A stretch of 64,000 nucleotides of DNA from CAWCTB01 sp963798275 (GTDB lineage Bacteria; Acidobacteriota; Terriglobia; Terriglobales; Acidobacteriaceae): assembly GCA_963798275.1 (NCBI GenBank), contig CAWCTB010000021.1, positions 1 to 64,000 of the forward strand, written 5' to 3'. A program made the translations under genes and the position numbers. Positions 1 to 10,350 of the stretch are shown here, piece after piece. Under the pieces are notes generated by a model. The model saw nothing but the letters and a program-made list of their open reading frames with translations. It was not told the DNA's origin and searched no databases. How positions within the stretch are numbered: the stretch's first letter is position 1; the number at the start of each line of letters is the position of its first letter.

Positions 1-1
1 C

Positions 2-1403
2 GACGTTACGACCGGCGTTGAACCTGCGGGCGCGGACACGGACGAGCTTCTTGAACGGCCAACCCGTCGCTTGGTTGACGGCATTCTACGTGGACTCGAT
101 TGGAATCCTGACAATCCGACGCAGGTCACGGAGGAAGCGAGAAGCTGGGGTGACGATGGCGATCGACTCTATTTCGATTATCTTGGTATCGCTCCGCTCA
201 CGCGCGCGCCGATCGTGCTCGTGGAGGCGAAGGGATACGACGTCAAAGCCGCTCGGCGACCCCGAGGGAAAGATCTCGGCGCTCGCGACATGGCTGAGCT
301 GATTAGCGCGGCCCTCGCGACGTTGAAGCGCGGAGACACAAGTCGCGCGATTCTCACCGAATGGGCCGAATGGCTGCGAGATTTGCAAACCTACGTCGCG
401 TCTATCGGTGAGTTTGGCCAAGCCACGCTTCGACGCGTGGTGATCACAGCCGGTCGTTGGCTGATTGTATTCGAAGAGCCCGTCGCGGCGTTTATTGAGC
501 CTGGCATACCGAGCGTCGGCCATATTCACTGTTTTGTGAGTCTTGAGGACATTATCGAGCGCCATGGCCCCGTGTTCAGGCTTCTCCACCGTCAACGGCT
601 TGTCGACACGCTGCCGCTTACGATGCCGATTGCAGAAGCGCTGGCGATCCTTGCGCCGGCGTCCATCTCTCAGATCTTCCGAGGCGTCGTGGTCGTCACC
701 CGCGAGACGGCGGAGCCGGAAGTCTTATCCAATCCGCTCCGTGTGGCCTTCGCTAATCGCGATGTCGTCGAACAGGCTTTTCGCGATCACCGACTACGAG
801 CCCAGGCCGCAGAAGAACCGCTTGATCAGGACGGCTTGGGGCTTTCTGGTGGCTGTACTGTCCACGGTGCAGGAGTTCGAAGCGCGCTGCTCCTTGTTGG
901 GGCGGTAGACTATCGACCGCTCGCGCTAGTCGAACTTTCCGGATTTCGGCACGGTGTTGGATCACGAGCTGCTGGCGACGGTGAACGCGATATCGAGCCG
1001 GTCGCCGGGGTCAACGGCAGCCTTTCGTGCGCAGAACGCCGCGCTGACTAGGCGATGGTCGTTCACACCGGCGGCCCGGCGGACTTCCCAGAATACGTCG
1101 TCGCGACCGGAGAGAGTTGGTTCTACAAGGCTGCGCTACCCAGCGGAGCGAAATGTCTGTTCCGACGCGTGGCCAAGAGCAAGGCAGGCCGGCGTGGCGG
1201 CGAGCCAACCGCATGTCGGACAATCCGCGACGTCCTTTACGCAGAGCGGCGAAAACCGACATTGCGCCCATGAGGAACTCCGAGGCATGCGGTCGCCGCG
1301 GTGCCATGTCGCCGTCTTAGAGACCCACCTCTGTTGTCGAGCGTGCATTTTCAACAGCATTTGCTGGGTTGATGATTTGGCTCGGCTGCCGTGCCCTGCA
1401 TAG
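2..1403 (+). CDS. Nuclease-like hypothetical protein, 5' partial and frame-broken
   Basis: The frame is open from the first bases of the window, so the start lies upstream. One frame runs clean to about 780 and shows D-x-L-Y-F-D-Y followed by I-V-L-V-E-A-K-G-Y-D, around 160-245. That arrangement resembles the core of PD-(D/E)XK nucleases, but it is a pattern only. After about 780 the plausible coding signal hops between frames (for example ITDYEPRPQKNRLIRTAWGF near 780-850 and HCAHEELRGMRSPRCHV near 1,270-1,310), ending around 1,403 in a Cys/His-rich stretch. I cannot name the family. It could be a restriction- or defence-related gene given the toxin-antitoxin genes next door. Whether it is a decayed gene or one hit by sequencing indels is open; the same kind of break occurs in essential genes further right, which favours indels. 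Confidence 0.35.
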
Positions 1404-1912
1404 CCGCCTCTGACTCCGGGGGTCTGCGGATTCACGGATCAGCCGAAAATTCGGGTGGCGCCGGGTCGCCGCGGGGACTCGGGCTCCGGCCTGTCGCTGT
1501 GATGATGGCGCACGCTCGTTCAATGGAGCCCGGGACGACGATCGACCCTGGTCAGGTGCCACAGCATCACGGGCCTGGACCCGACGTCATGTCGGCCGGC
1601 CTGGACATCTCTGCTCCTGACGGTAAAATTGTCAGAGTGGGAGGCAAATTGCTGTGTGTCGTCGCCGCAGCTTGAAGAACACATTGAGCTGACACGATTT
1701 TTGAGCTTATGACGGTATTTTCGTCATCCTTCGGCGCTTCATCTCGTCATCGATAGACGCGCGAGGTTTGCCCCGAAAGGACGATAGTTGGCGATTGAAT
1801 GCGATTGGAGGATTTTGCGGAAAGCCGAATTTTCCCAATGAAAACAACAGCCAGAATTTTTGACGGTATGGCTGACGGGAAGTGTGCGGGTATCTTGGAC
1901 GGGTTTTCCAAA
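1404..1912. other. No gene recognised
   Basis: No frame in this stretch shows convincing coding character on either strand. A short inverted repeat (ctgacggtaaaattgtcag, around 1,617-1,636) and a locally AT-richer segment (about 1,680-1,920) set it apart from its flanks. It may be decayed mobile DNA, but nothing identifiable remains. Confidence 0.4.
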
Positions 1913-1937
1913 TAAAAACAGACCCTTACGGGTCTGT
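1913..1937 (-). terminator. Rho-independent terminator reading leftwards
   Basis: A perfect 8-bp stem (acagaccc / gggtctgt, 1,918-1,925 and 1,930-1,937) with a 4-base loop is followed on the minus strand by five T residues and then ATTT. No minus-strand gene that it would terminate is visible to its right, so it may belong to lost or mobile DNA. Confidence 0.6.
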
Positions 1938-1940
1938 TGA

Positions 1941-1958
1941 ACAATTGAGTGGGAGTAG
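1941..1958 (+). other. guaA-3'-end-like sequence (candidate attachment site)
   Basis: Read on the plus strand these 18 bases encode T-I-E-W-E-stop, the invariant C-terminus of GMP synthetase; an intact copy closes guaA at 51,472 in this window. There is a stop codon immediately upstream in the same frame, so no guaA body is present. The 3' end of guaA is a known integration site for genomic islands, and a second guaA-like end lies at 3,883-3,942 on the far side of hipBA. The match is short, so chance is possible. Confidence 0.35.
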
Positions 1959-2099
1959 CGGAATAAGCGGCGATCAGACGAACGGGCCGCGCGAGGGACA
2001 CTCCGCGCCACGCCCGGCTCTGGCACCATATGGATGGTATCGCCTACACGGCGACGTGTATGCTATCGGTTACAAATCCGAACCTTCGTGATCGCTTAC

Positions 2100-2411
2100 A
2101 TGGCCAACACACGGCTCCGAACACCCGCCGACATCGGTGCTTTGATCAAGGATCGGCGTCGCGCGCTGCGCCTTGATCAAGCGGCGCTGGCTCAGCAAAT
2201 CGGCGTCAGCCGGCTATGGGTGAACCAGGTCGAGGGGGGAAAGCCGCTGGCCGGTCTTGCCCTCGTCTTGCGGGCGCTTGACGCCGTTGGTGTCCAACTG
2301 AGCGGTCAGGCCGGGGAAGCGGCCGCTCCGGAAGGCACCCCTGGGGATCCCGTCATCACGCCCGACATCAATGCTATCGTGACTGATGCTCGCCGCAAGG
2401 ATCGTCCTTGA
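2100..2411 (+). CDS. hipB: HipB-like antitoxin, XRE-type DNA-binding protein
   Basis: The product is a 103-residue helix-turn-helix protein. The helix-turn-helix spans roughly residues 10-65 (IGALIKDRRRALRLDQAALA, then IGVSRLWVNQVEGGK), typical of HipB. Its expected role is to bind and neutralise the HipA kinase encoded next and to repress the shared promoter. The ATG at 2,100 is chosen because the helix-turn-helix starts about 10 residues later; an upstream in-frame extension looks non-coding. The stop overlaps the hipA start by 4 bases (2,408-2,411), implying translational coupling. The Pro/Gly/Ala-rich C-terminal tail (about residues 68-95) is likely disordered. Confidence 0.85.
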   Translation: MANTRLRTPADIGALIKDRRRALRLDQAALAQQIGVSRLWVNQVEGGKPLAGLALVLRALDAVGVQLSGQAGEAAAPEGTPGDPVITPDINAIVTDARRKDRP

Positions 2412-3875
2412 GTGAACTCCTGGCCCTTCTGGAGAGCCGCGAAGTCGGTGTCGTGCGCCGAACACGAGGCAAACTCAGCTTTGAATATGCCGACACATGG
2501 CGTAATGCGCGAGGCGCTTATCCGCTGTCCTTGTCCATGCCACTCGCTGCGGCCGAACATTCACATGCGGCGATTGAAGCGTTCCTCTGGGGACTCCTGC
2601 CAGACAACGAATTTGTGCTACGGCGCTGGGCGCAGCGTTTCCATGTCTCGCCACGCAACGTCTTCGCACTGATTGCCGAAGTTGGGGAGGACTGCGCCGG
2701 CGCCGCCCAGTTCGTGCATCCGGAACGCCGCGACGAGCTACTGGGCCGGGCGGCCGCCAAAATAGATTGGCTGACTGAAGCCGAGGTCGCACGCCGCCTG
2801 CGCGCGCTGCAGGCCGACGCCAGCGCAGGGCGCGCGCCAGGTGACACAGGGCAGTTCAGTCTCGCCGGCGCGCAACCAAAAACAGCGCTTCTGTTCGACG
2901 GTCAGCGCTGGGGCGTGCCGTCCGGGCGAGAACCTACAACCCACATCTTGAAGCCGCGAACAGGAGAATTCGACGGCCATGCGGAGAGCGAACACCTTTG
3001 CCTGTCACTTGCTCGTGCTCTGGGATTACTCCACCGCTCATTCGGAAATTCGTCAGTTCGAGGATGTGACGGCGATTGTCATTGAGCGTTATGATCGCGT
3101 TCGCATCGCAAATTTGACCGCGGCACGGGCGGCGCTCGCCGCTGCCAAAGCTGCCGAAGCCGCGATGCACGCAGCGTCCGATGAACCGGCATCGGCAGTC
3201 CTGGCAGCGCGTGCCGCCGCTGAGGCGGCGGAAGCTGCCGCGTCAGCTCAATCCCTGGCGGAGTTTGCGAAGACGACCACGACCTATCGTGTTCATCAGG
3301 AGGACTTCTGCCAGGCCCTCCGTGTGCATCCCTCACTCAAATATCAAAACGATGGCGGTCCAGGACCAAAGCAGATCGTTGATCTTTTGCGTGCAAACGC
3401 GGCGGGCGAGCGGAGCTCAAGGGAGCACGATTCTACGCCAGCATATGATGAAGACGTTTCGACTTTCCTCGATGCGCTCATTCTGAATTGGCTGATCGGA
3501 GGCACCGATGCGCATGCCAAGAACTATTCGATCCTAATCGGCGGCGGCGAACTGGTGCGGCTCGCACCCTTCTATGATATCGCCAGCATCCTTGCGTATC
3601 CGGCGATTGATCCCCAACAGGTGAAGCTTGCGATGAAGATTGGCGATCAATACCGGCTCCGCGACATCGGAATTTCGCAGTGGCGCAAATTGGCTGCGGA
3701 TGTGAGGACTGATGCAGACGCACTGGTCGATCGCGCCCGTGCGATGGCGACGGAATTACCCGATCGCCTCGCGGACGAGATACGGAAACTTCGTGAGACC
3801 GGGCTTTCACATCGTGTTATCGACACGTTGGCCGAAGTGCTTACAAATCGGGCGGCACGGATCGCCGCTGCTTGA
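2408..3875 (+). CDS. hipA: HipA-family Ser/Thr kinase toxin, one frameshift, Ala-rich insertion
   Basis: This is the toxin half of a type II toxin-antitoxin pair; HipA kinases phosphorylate cytosolic targets (Glu-tRNA synthetase in E. coli) and cause dormancy. Visible in order are a HipA N-terminal domain, the ATP-loop motif SLAGAQPKTAL (about residue 150), the core motif ERYDR (about 226), HQEDFCQAL (about 296), the catalytic loop GTDAHAKN (about 365) and PFYDIAS (about 387). The reading frame breaks once near 3,025: the first frame ends in LARALGL and the homologous sequence resumes in another frame at STAHSEIRQFEDV. A run of about 60 residues dominated by Ala and Glu (about 232-293) sits between ERYDR and HQEDF, where compact HipA proteins have only a few residues. 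All catalytic motifs are present, so apart from the frame break the gene looks functional. Confidence 0.8.
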
Positions 3876-3882
3876 CGCTGCC

Positions 3883-3942
3883 ATGCAGCGGGTTGCTCAC
3901 AACATCACCGGCAAGCCACCCGGCACGATCGAGCGGCAATAG
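3883..3942 (+). other. Remnant resembling the 3' end of guaA (candidate attachment site)
   Basis: These 20 codons read MQRVAHNITGKPPGTIERQ-stop. The guaA product at 49,919-51,472 ends INRVVYDITSKPPGTIEWE-stop. Eleven positions agree (R-V, I-T, K-P-P-G-T-I-E), including the stop position. No guaA body precedes it, because hipA ends 7 bases upstream. Integrases of several island families insert at this exact gene end, leaving a copy on each side. Together with the shorter match at 1,941-1,958 this suggests that hipBA sits in, or beside, such an insertion. No integrase is visible in the window. Confidence 0.5.
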
Positions 3943-3957
3943 GGACTTTCCTCGCGC

Positions 3958-4371
3958 CTACGCTGACAGCACCTGAACCCCGCACCGTGCGCCCGCTTTG
4001 ATCAACGCCGTATCGCAAGTGGCGAGCGGCCGGCCGAGCCGCAGCGCCAGTTCGAGATAGGCCGCATCGTACAGCGTCAGGTCGTGCTGCCGCGCCAATG
4101 CCATGGTTGCAACCCAGGCGTGGCTGTCGGTTTCCTGGTCGATCGCAATTGCGAGACGGCTCAGCCGATCAAACGAGCGGGCGACATAGGTTTCATTACA
4201 ACGCCCACGGCGCTCGGCATTCCGCAGCATGTTGCCGATCTCGATGCGGAACAGGGAAGGAACGACTGCCCCCTCCCTGGCAACTCGTTCCAGGACGGCA
4301 TCCGCCGCGTCGGTCCGCTCATCGTCGAACAGCCAGGGGATGACCAGCGACGCGTCGAGGACGAGGCTCAA
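3958..4371 (-). CDS. vapC: PIN-domain toxin (VapC family)
   Basis: The product is a 137-residue PIN-domain protein, normally a Mg2+-dependent RNase that cuts tRNA or rRNA. The acidic residues of the fold are visible: the LVLDASLVIPW start (first Asp), EIGNMLRNA (Glu), LYDAAYLELA (Asp) and TCDTALIKAG (Asp). The likely start is a TTG at 4,371 that overlaps the antitoxin stop (TTGA); it gives MSLVLDAS, the usual PIN N-terminus. Further upstream in the same frame the sequence is antisense or shadow of the antitoxin. The frame is intact, unlike most genes nearby. Confidence 0.85.
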   Translation of the reverse strand: MSLVLDASLVIPWLFDDERTDAADAVLERVAREGAVVPSLFRIEIGNMLRNAERRGRCNETYVARSFDRLSRLAIAIDQETDSHAWVATMALARQHDLTLYDAAYLELALRLGRPLATCDTALIKAGARCGVQVLSA

Positions 4372-4634
4372 CCGCGTCGCCCCTCCTCCCGCAGCGTGCG
4401 TATGCTGATGCCACCGAGGGAGTGATGCTTTCGCTCGGCGATGATTTCCGCGGCGGCCGCTTCGGCATCGCTCCGTGCCCGCGCGCGCGCTGCCGGTCGT
4501 CGGATCATCAGATCGCCGTCCTGGACATCGATCTCGACGCGCTCGCCATCGCTCAGCCCCGTTGCCTTGGCGACACTGAGCGGAATGCGGATGGCAAGGT
4601 TCTTCCCCCATCGTCCGACGGTCGCCTGCGACAT
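4368..4634 (-). CDS. vapB: AbrB/MazE-type antitoxin of the PIN toxin
   Basis: The product is an 88-residue protein with an N-terminal SpoVT-AbrB swapped-hairpin domain (VGRWGKNLAIRIPLSVAKA, then GLSDGERVEIDVQDGDLMI), followed by an Ala/Arg-rich linker and a C-terminal segment (EIIAERKHHSLGGIS) likely to bind the toxin. It should bind DNA as a dimer and autoregulate the pair. The ATG at 4,634 begins MSQATVGRWG; an 11-residue upstream extension is possible but has no support. Translation couples to vapC through the TTGA overlap. Confidence 0.8.
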   Translation of the reverse strand: MSQATVGRWGKNLAIRIPLSVAKATGLSDGERVEIDVQDGDLMIRRPAARARARSDAEAAAAEIIAERKHHSLGGISIRTLREEGRRG

Positions 4635-4792
4635 GACCAATTCTCCCAACTCGGGATATCCTGGCATATGCCGCGACGCGGGGAAAGCGAATTGGTCCCT
4701 TGGTGGGCATGGCTGCCGGCATGACTTGCGGCTTTACAAACCGGCGGTTTCGGCCCATGGATGCGCCGGCCGGCACCCATGAGGATCAGCGC

Positions 4793-6001
4793 ATGAGCAC
4801 CACCATCGACCAAGCCCCGCGGCCGCCAGTTCTTCGCCAATCCGGGCCCGACCAACATTCCCGACAGCGTGCTGCGCGCGCTGGACCGGCCGTCGATCGA
4901 CTTCCACGATCCGGAGTTCGTCGAGGTCTACGACGCGGCGTTCGCCGGCGTGAAGCGCGTGCTGCAAACCCAGCATCACCTGTTCATGTACAACGCGTCC
5001 GGCCACGGCGCCTGGGAGGCCATCGCTGACCAACCTGCTGTCGCCGGGCGACACGATCCTGGTGCTGGAGTCCGGCTATTTCTCCGACGAATGGGCCAAG
5101 ATGGCGCGCGGCGCACGGGCTGGACGTGCGCACTGCTGCCGGCCGACTGGCGGCACGGCGTCGATATCGCCGCGGTGCGCGCGGCGCTGGCCGACGACAC
5201 CGCGCACGCGATCAAGGCGGTGTGCGTCGTGCACAACGAAACCGCGACCGGCATGATGCTGCCGCTCGACGAGATCCGCGCGGCGATCGACGCGGCCGAA
5301 GCATCCGGCGCTGTTCCTGGTGGATACGATTTCGTCGCTCGGCTCGCTCGATTTCCGCATGGACGAGTGGAAGATCGACTGCGTCGTCGGCGGCAGCCAG
5401 AAGGGGCTGATGCTGCCGACCGGGCATGAGCTTCACCGGCGTGTCGGACGAAGGGCATGGAGGCGCACGCGCAGCGCGAAGCTGACGCGCTTCTATTTCG
5501 ACTGGACGCTGATGGCGAAGCGCCCGCAGAAGAGCTTCATCGGCACGCTGCCGGTGAACATGTTCTACGGCCTGCGCGAGTCGATCCGGCTGCTGGAGGA
5601 GGAGGGGCTGGCGAACGTCTTCGCCCGCCACACGCGGCTGGCGGAGGCGACGCGGCGCGCCGTGCAGGTGTGGGCGGGCAACAACGGGCCGCAACTGTAT
5701 CTGCACCAATCCGAGCCGCTATTCCAATTCGGTGACCGCGGTGCTGATGCCGGAGGGCTACGACGCCGAAGCTGGTGCGCAACACGGCGCGCCATCGGTT
5801 CAACGTGTCGCTCGGCGGCGGGCTGGGCAAGCTGGGCGGCAAGATCTTCCGCATCGGCCATCTCGGCGATCTGAACGAGCCGATGCTGCTGGGCGCGCTG
5901 ACCGCGGTGGAGATGGCGCTGCGCATCGAACAACATCCCGCACGGGCGGTGGCGGCGTGGATGCGGCGATGGATTACCTGGCGAGACACGTAATGAGGTA
6001 A
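4793..6001 (+). CDS. Serine-glyoxylate / alanine-glyoxylate-type aminotransferase, several frameshifts
   Basis: This is a class V PLP-dependent aminotransferase that converts serine (or alanine) plus glyoxylate to hydroxypyruvate (or pyruvate) plus glycine, used in the serine cycle and in glyoxylate disposal. Reassembled from three frames it reads through FFANPGPTNIPDSVLRALDR, MYNASGHGAWEA, VVHNETATGMMLP, FLVDTISSLGSLDFRMDEW and CVVGGSQKGLMLPTG (Schiff-base Lys in SQKG), then FNVSLGGGLGKLGGKIFRIG near the C-terminus. That order and a length near 400 residues fit the family. At least five single-base breaks (about 4,825, 5,040, 5,110, 5,310, 5,430 and 5,720-5,770) interrupt it. With every key motif kept, sequencing indels are more likely than decay. 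Substrate preference cannot be read from sequence. Confidence 0.75.
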
Positions 6002-6080
6002 GAATTCACCACAAAGACACAAAGAACACGGAGATGGCTTGCAGCGTCTTCGTTTTCTCTGTGCCTTCGTGGTGATATTC
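6002..6080. repeat. Inverted repeat of the dispersed 'acggag' family, copy 1
   Basis: The left arm gaattcaccacaaagacaca (from 6,002) pairs with the right arm ending at 6,080 (ctctgtgccttcgtggtgat, then attc). It starts one base after the aminotransferase stop codon. Related long inverted repeats occur at 12,728, 17,797 and 18,097. It could act as a transcription terminator or be a non-autonomous mobile element. Confidence 0.65.
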
Positions 6081-6415
6081 TTTTTTGTCTACGGCGCGCG
6101 GATACGTCGAGCGGATGACGGTCGTGGTGGGCGGCGCCAAGTGTAGCGACATAGGGCTGGGCCGGGCGCCGGTGTCGCGACAGTGGCAGTCGGCTGTGGC
6201 GCTGGATGTTCGTGCACATCGACAAAACCGGCAGACCAGTGACCAATGGTCAGCAGCAGGGTATACGCATGGATCTGTCCTACTGATCTAATTCAGTGCC
6301 GCCGGCATGGCCATGCCGTGCCAGATTTGTGGCGCAGTTCTGGGCCACCGGTCACAACCGAGTGCCCAGGTAATCCGCTTGACCCTGACCACTGACCACT
6401 GATCACTGATCACTG
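6081..6415. other. Intergenic region with short tandem repeats
   Basis: No gene is recognised. Just before the next start codon (about 6,385-6,415) the 7-base units 'accactg' and 'atcactg' repeat about four times in tandem. Such runs are prone to length change and to assembly error. Confidence 0.5.
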
Positions 6416-8077
6416 ATGTGGACCCTGCTCGACCTGGCCGGCTCGGTCGCGCTGCTGCTGTGGGGCGTGCACATGGTGCAGACCGGCATCCAGCGCGCGC
6501 TTCGGCCCCGAGCTGCGCCGCTGGCTCGGCACCGCGCTGCGCAACCGGCTGGCCGCGTTCGCCGCCGGCCTCGGCGTCACCGCGATCCTGCAAAGCAGCA
6601 CCGCGACCGGCCTGATGGTCACCGGCTTCGCCGCCGGCGGCGCGGTGGCGCTGGTGCCGGCGCTCGCGGTCATGCTGGGCGCCAATGTCGGCACCACGCT
6701 GATCGTGCAGGTGCTGTCGTTCGACGTCGCCGGCGTGGCGCCGGCGCTGATCCTGCTCGGCGTGCTGCTGTTCCGCCGCGGCGGCGCGACCCGCACGCGC
6801 GATCTCGGCCGCGTGGCGATCGGGCTCGGCCTGATGCTGATGGCGCTGCACCAGCTGCGTCGACGCTGGTGACGCCGTACGAGGACGCGCCCAGCCTGCG
6901 CCTGGTGCTCGGCGCGATCACCACCCAGCCGGTGCTCGACGTGCTGGTGGCGGCGGTGCTGACCTGGGCGGCGCATTCCTCGGTCGCGGTCGTGCTGCTG
7001 GTGATGTCGTTCGCCGCCAAGGGCGCGGTGCCGCCGGAGGCCGCGTTCGCGCTGGTGCTGGGCGCCAATCTCGGCACCGCGATCAACCCGGTGCTGGAGG
7101 GCGTGTCCGGCGACGATCCGGTGGCGCGGCGGCTGCCGATCGGCAATCTGCTGAACCGGGCTGCTCGGCGTGCGTGGTCGGCGCTGGCGCTGCTGCCCGC
7201 GATCGGCCCGCTGGCTGGTGCAGCTCGAGCCGGACCCGGCGCGCGCGGTCGCCGATTTCCACACCGGGTTCAACCTGGTCCTGGCCGCTGCTGTTCCTGC
7301 CGCTGCTCGGCCCCTACGCCGCGCTGCTGCGCCGGCTGCTGCCGGCGCGCGTGGAGCCGGACGATCCCGTCGCGGCCGCGCTATCTCGACCAGGCCGCGC
7401 TGGAGACGCCCGCCGATCGCGCTGGCCGCCGCGGCGCGCGAGGCGCTGCGCATGGCCGACGCGCTGGAGGCGATGCTGGCCGGCGCGGCCGACGCGCTGG
7501 CCGGCACCGATCGCCGGCGCATCGCCGAGGTGCGGCGGCTGGACGACGTGCTGGACCGGCTGAACACCGCGATCAAGGCCTATCTGACCGCGCTGGACCC
7601 CGAGGCGCTGTCCGAGGCGGATCATCGCCGGCTGTCACGAGATCCTGGTGTTCGCCACCAATCTGGAGGCCGCCGGCGACGTGGTGGACCGCGACGTGAT
7701 GGGCCACGCGGCGCAAGCGCCTGAAGCGCGGCATGCCGTTCGCCGGAGGACGAGCGGGCGGAGGCGCGCCGGCTGCTGGCGCCGCCTGGCCGGCCACGGT
7801 GCGCGCCGCGGCGGCGGTGTTCATGACCGAGGACGCCCGCGCCGCCCGCCAGCTCGCTGGCGGAGAAGGAGGCGTTCCGCGACCTGGAGGCCGCCGCGAC
7901 CACGGCGCATTTCGCCCGGCTGCGCGGCGGCAAGGGCGATGCGGAGGCAGCGCTCTGCACCTCGACCTGCTGCGCGACCTGAAGCGGGTGAACGGCCACC
8001 TGGTGGCCGCGGCCGCCTACCCGGTGCTGGAGGGCCAGGGCGAACTGCTGGCCAGCCGGTTGCGCTTGGATTCCTGA
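6416..8077 (+). CDS. Na+/phosphate cotransporter-type membrane protein with PhoU-like tail, frameshifted
   Basis: The family (Na_Pi_cotrans, PF02690) imports phosphate with sodium or, in many bacteria, exports it. The N-terminal half has two inverted transport repeats carrying the signature QSST (ILQSSTATGLMVTGF near 6,590; the second repeat reads AAHSSVAVVLLVMSF near 6,970), with LGANVGTTLI and LGANLGTAINP beside them and many hydrophobic helices between. From about 7,440 a helical, charged region (EALRMADALEAMLAGAADAL) fits the PhoU-like C-terminal domain. Codons shift frame at least six times (about 6,505, 6,860, 7,160-7,280, 7,380-7,420, 7,640 and 7,710). The ATG at 6,416 gives MWTLLDLAGSVALLLWGVHM, a proper first membrane helix. 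Confidence 0.75.
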
Positions 8078-8321
8078 GCCCGGCCCACAATCTGTGGAAC
8101 ATGGGGAGAACGCGTGGCGGAATGCCTTGGGCCGCGCGGCCCGGCGGCAGCTAGACTGGCGCGTTCGCCTGCGTAAGGGGTTGTCTGTGCAGCACACTGT
8201 GGCGGGGTCGCAACAGGCGCGTATGTTGTGGCTGAGCAGGAGTCGGTGTCCCACATGTTGATTGACGACACGCGGCGCGACCGGCCGACACTTGGCTCCA
8301 ACAGGCCAGGGGGAATCCGAC

Positions 8322-10205
8322 GTGCTCGACGCAGTGCAGATGCCAGGTCGCCACCAGGTCCAGATCGATCGCTCGCGCGACGCGCTGCTGACCGATTTCG
8401 GCCGCGCCACCCTGTCCGACCGCTATCTGATGCCGGGCGAGGAGTTCCAGGACCTGTTCGCCCGCGTCGCCTCCTATTACGGCGACGATGCACGGCCATG
8501 CGCAGCGCATCTACGACTACATGAGCCGGCTGTGGTTCATGCCGGCGACGCCGGTGCTGTCGAACGGCGGCACCCAGCGCGGCCTGCCGATCTCCTGCTT
8601 CCTGAACGAGGCGTCCGACAGCCTGGAAGGCATCGTCGGGCTGTGGAACGAGAACGTCTGGCTGGCGTCGAAGGGCGGCGGCATCGGCTCCTACTGGGGC
8701 AATCTGCGCTCGATCGGCGAGAAGGTCGGCGCGGTCGGCAAGACCTCCGGCGTGATCCCGTTCATCCGGGTGATGGACAGCCTGACGCTGGCGATCTCCC
8801 AGGGCTCGCTGCGGCGCGGGTCGGCGGCGGTCTATCTGCCGGTCTGGCATCCCGGAGATCGAGGAGTTCGTCGAGATCCGCCGCCCGACCGGCGGCGATC
8901 CGAATCGCAAGGCGCTGAACCTGCATCACGGCATCCTGGTGTCCGACGCGTTCATGCGCGCGGTGGAGGCCGACGAGCCATGGGCGCTGCTGTCGCCCAA
9001 GGACGAGACGCGTGGTGCGGTCGATCTCGGCGCGCGCGCTGTGGATTCGCATCCTGACCGCGCGGATCGAGACCGGCGAGCCGTACCTGATCTTCTCCGA
9101 CCACGTGAACCGCGCGCGGCCCGAGCATCACAAGCTGGCCGGGCTGGAGGTGAAGACCTCCAACCTGTGCAGCGAGATCACGCTGCCGACCGGGCGCGAC
9201 CAGCACGGCATGGAGCGCACCGCGGTGTGCTGCCTGTGCTCGCTGAACCTGGAGAACTGGTTCGAGTGGAAGGACCATCCGACGTTCATCGAGGACGTGA
9301 TGCGGTTCCTCGACAACGTGCTGCAGGACTTCATCGATCGCGCGCCGCCGGGGATGGAGAAGGCGAAGTATTCGGCGATGCGCGAGCGGTCGGTCGGGCT
9401 CGGCGTGATGGGGTTCCACTCGTTCCTGCAATCGCAGAACGTGCCGTGGGAGAGCGTGATCGCGAAGGTGTGGAACAAGCGGATGTTCAAGCACATCCGC
9501 GAGCAGGCCGACGCGGCGTCGCGCGTGCTGGCGGAGGAGCGCGGGCCGTGCCCGGATGCGGCGGAATACGGCGTGATGGAGCGGTTCTCGCACAAGATGT
9601 CGATCGCGCCGACGGCGTCGATTTCGATCATCGCCGGCAATTCGTCGCCGGGGATCGAGCCGATCGCGGCGAACGTGTTCCTGCAGAAGACGCTGTCGGG
9701 CAGCTTCACGGTGCGCAACCGGCATCTGCAGAAGCTGCTGGCGGAGAAGGGGCATGGATAACGACGAGGTGTGGTCGTCGATCACGCTGACCAAGGGCAG
9801 CGTGCAGCATCTGGATTTCCTGACCGAGCAGGAGAAGGCGGTCTACAAGACCGCGTTCGAACTGGATCAGCGCTGGATCATCGAGCACGCGGCGGATCGC
9901 GCGCCGTTCATCTGCCAGAGCCAGTCGGTGAACGTGTTCCTGCCGGCGAATGTGCATAAGCGGGATCTGCATCAGATCCATTTCATGGCGTGGAAGCGGG
10001 GCGTGAAGTCGCTGTACTACTGCCGGAGCCTGTCGATCGCAGCGGGCGGATAATGTGAGCGAGAAGGCGGTGGCGCCGGCGGCGTTTACCGGGGTGATGG
10101 GCGTGGCGTCGCCGGCGAATGACGGGCAGGCGCCGTTGCCGCTGGTGGCGGCTGTCGCGGCGGGGGCGTGCGACGGATTACGAGGAGTGTCTGGCCTGTC
10201 AGTGA
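8322..10205 (+). CDS. nrdA: Class I ribonucleoside-diphosphate reductase, alpha subunit, frameshifted
   Basis: It reduces ribonucleotides to deoxyribonucleotides with a radical-generating beta subunit (not in the window). Seen in order: FMPATPVLSNGGT, LPISCFLNEASDSLEGIVGL, ASKGGGIGSYWGNLRSIGEK, NLCSEITLP (active-site Cys region), CLCSLNLENW, SIAPTASISIIAGNSSPGIE, and the extreme C-terminus DYEECLACQ, whose CxxC pair relays electrons from thioredoxin or glutaredoxin. A GTG start at 8,322 follows AGGGGG by 8 bases. The in-frame stop that closes the CxxC tail is at 10,205; the main frame breaks shortly before it. Other single-base breaks lie near 8,490, 8,855, 9,015 and 9,755. The short tail and lack of a long ATP-cone domain match the compact alphaproteobacterial type. 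The intergenic region upstream (8,083-8,321) shows no clear NrdR box pair. Confidence 0.9.
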
Positions 10206-10350
10206 GATTATTCCTGTCGCGCGAGCGATCTTGTCATAGGGTGACAAGTTAGCGCCGGCTTAGTTTCGCTAAGTCGGCGCGGCTGCAAGATTTATGGTGC
10301 TGAGAACATAGCACCTCGGCAGTCTCTCTAGCTTCGCGGACTAGCTGACC

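Noticed and set aside
1560..1710. IS66-type transposase fragment
   Set aside because: A short frame (LEEHIELTRFLSL) faintly recalls the start of an IS66 protein, but the match is too short and no inverted ends are seen.
8083..8321. NrdR boxes upstream of nrdA
   Set aside because: Several acac/tgtt-like words occur, but no pair of the expected 16-base boxes with proper spacing.
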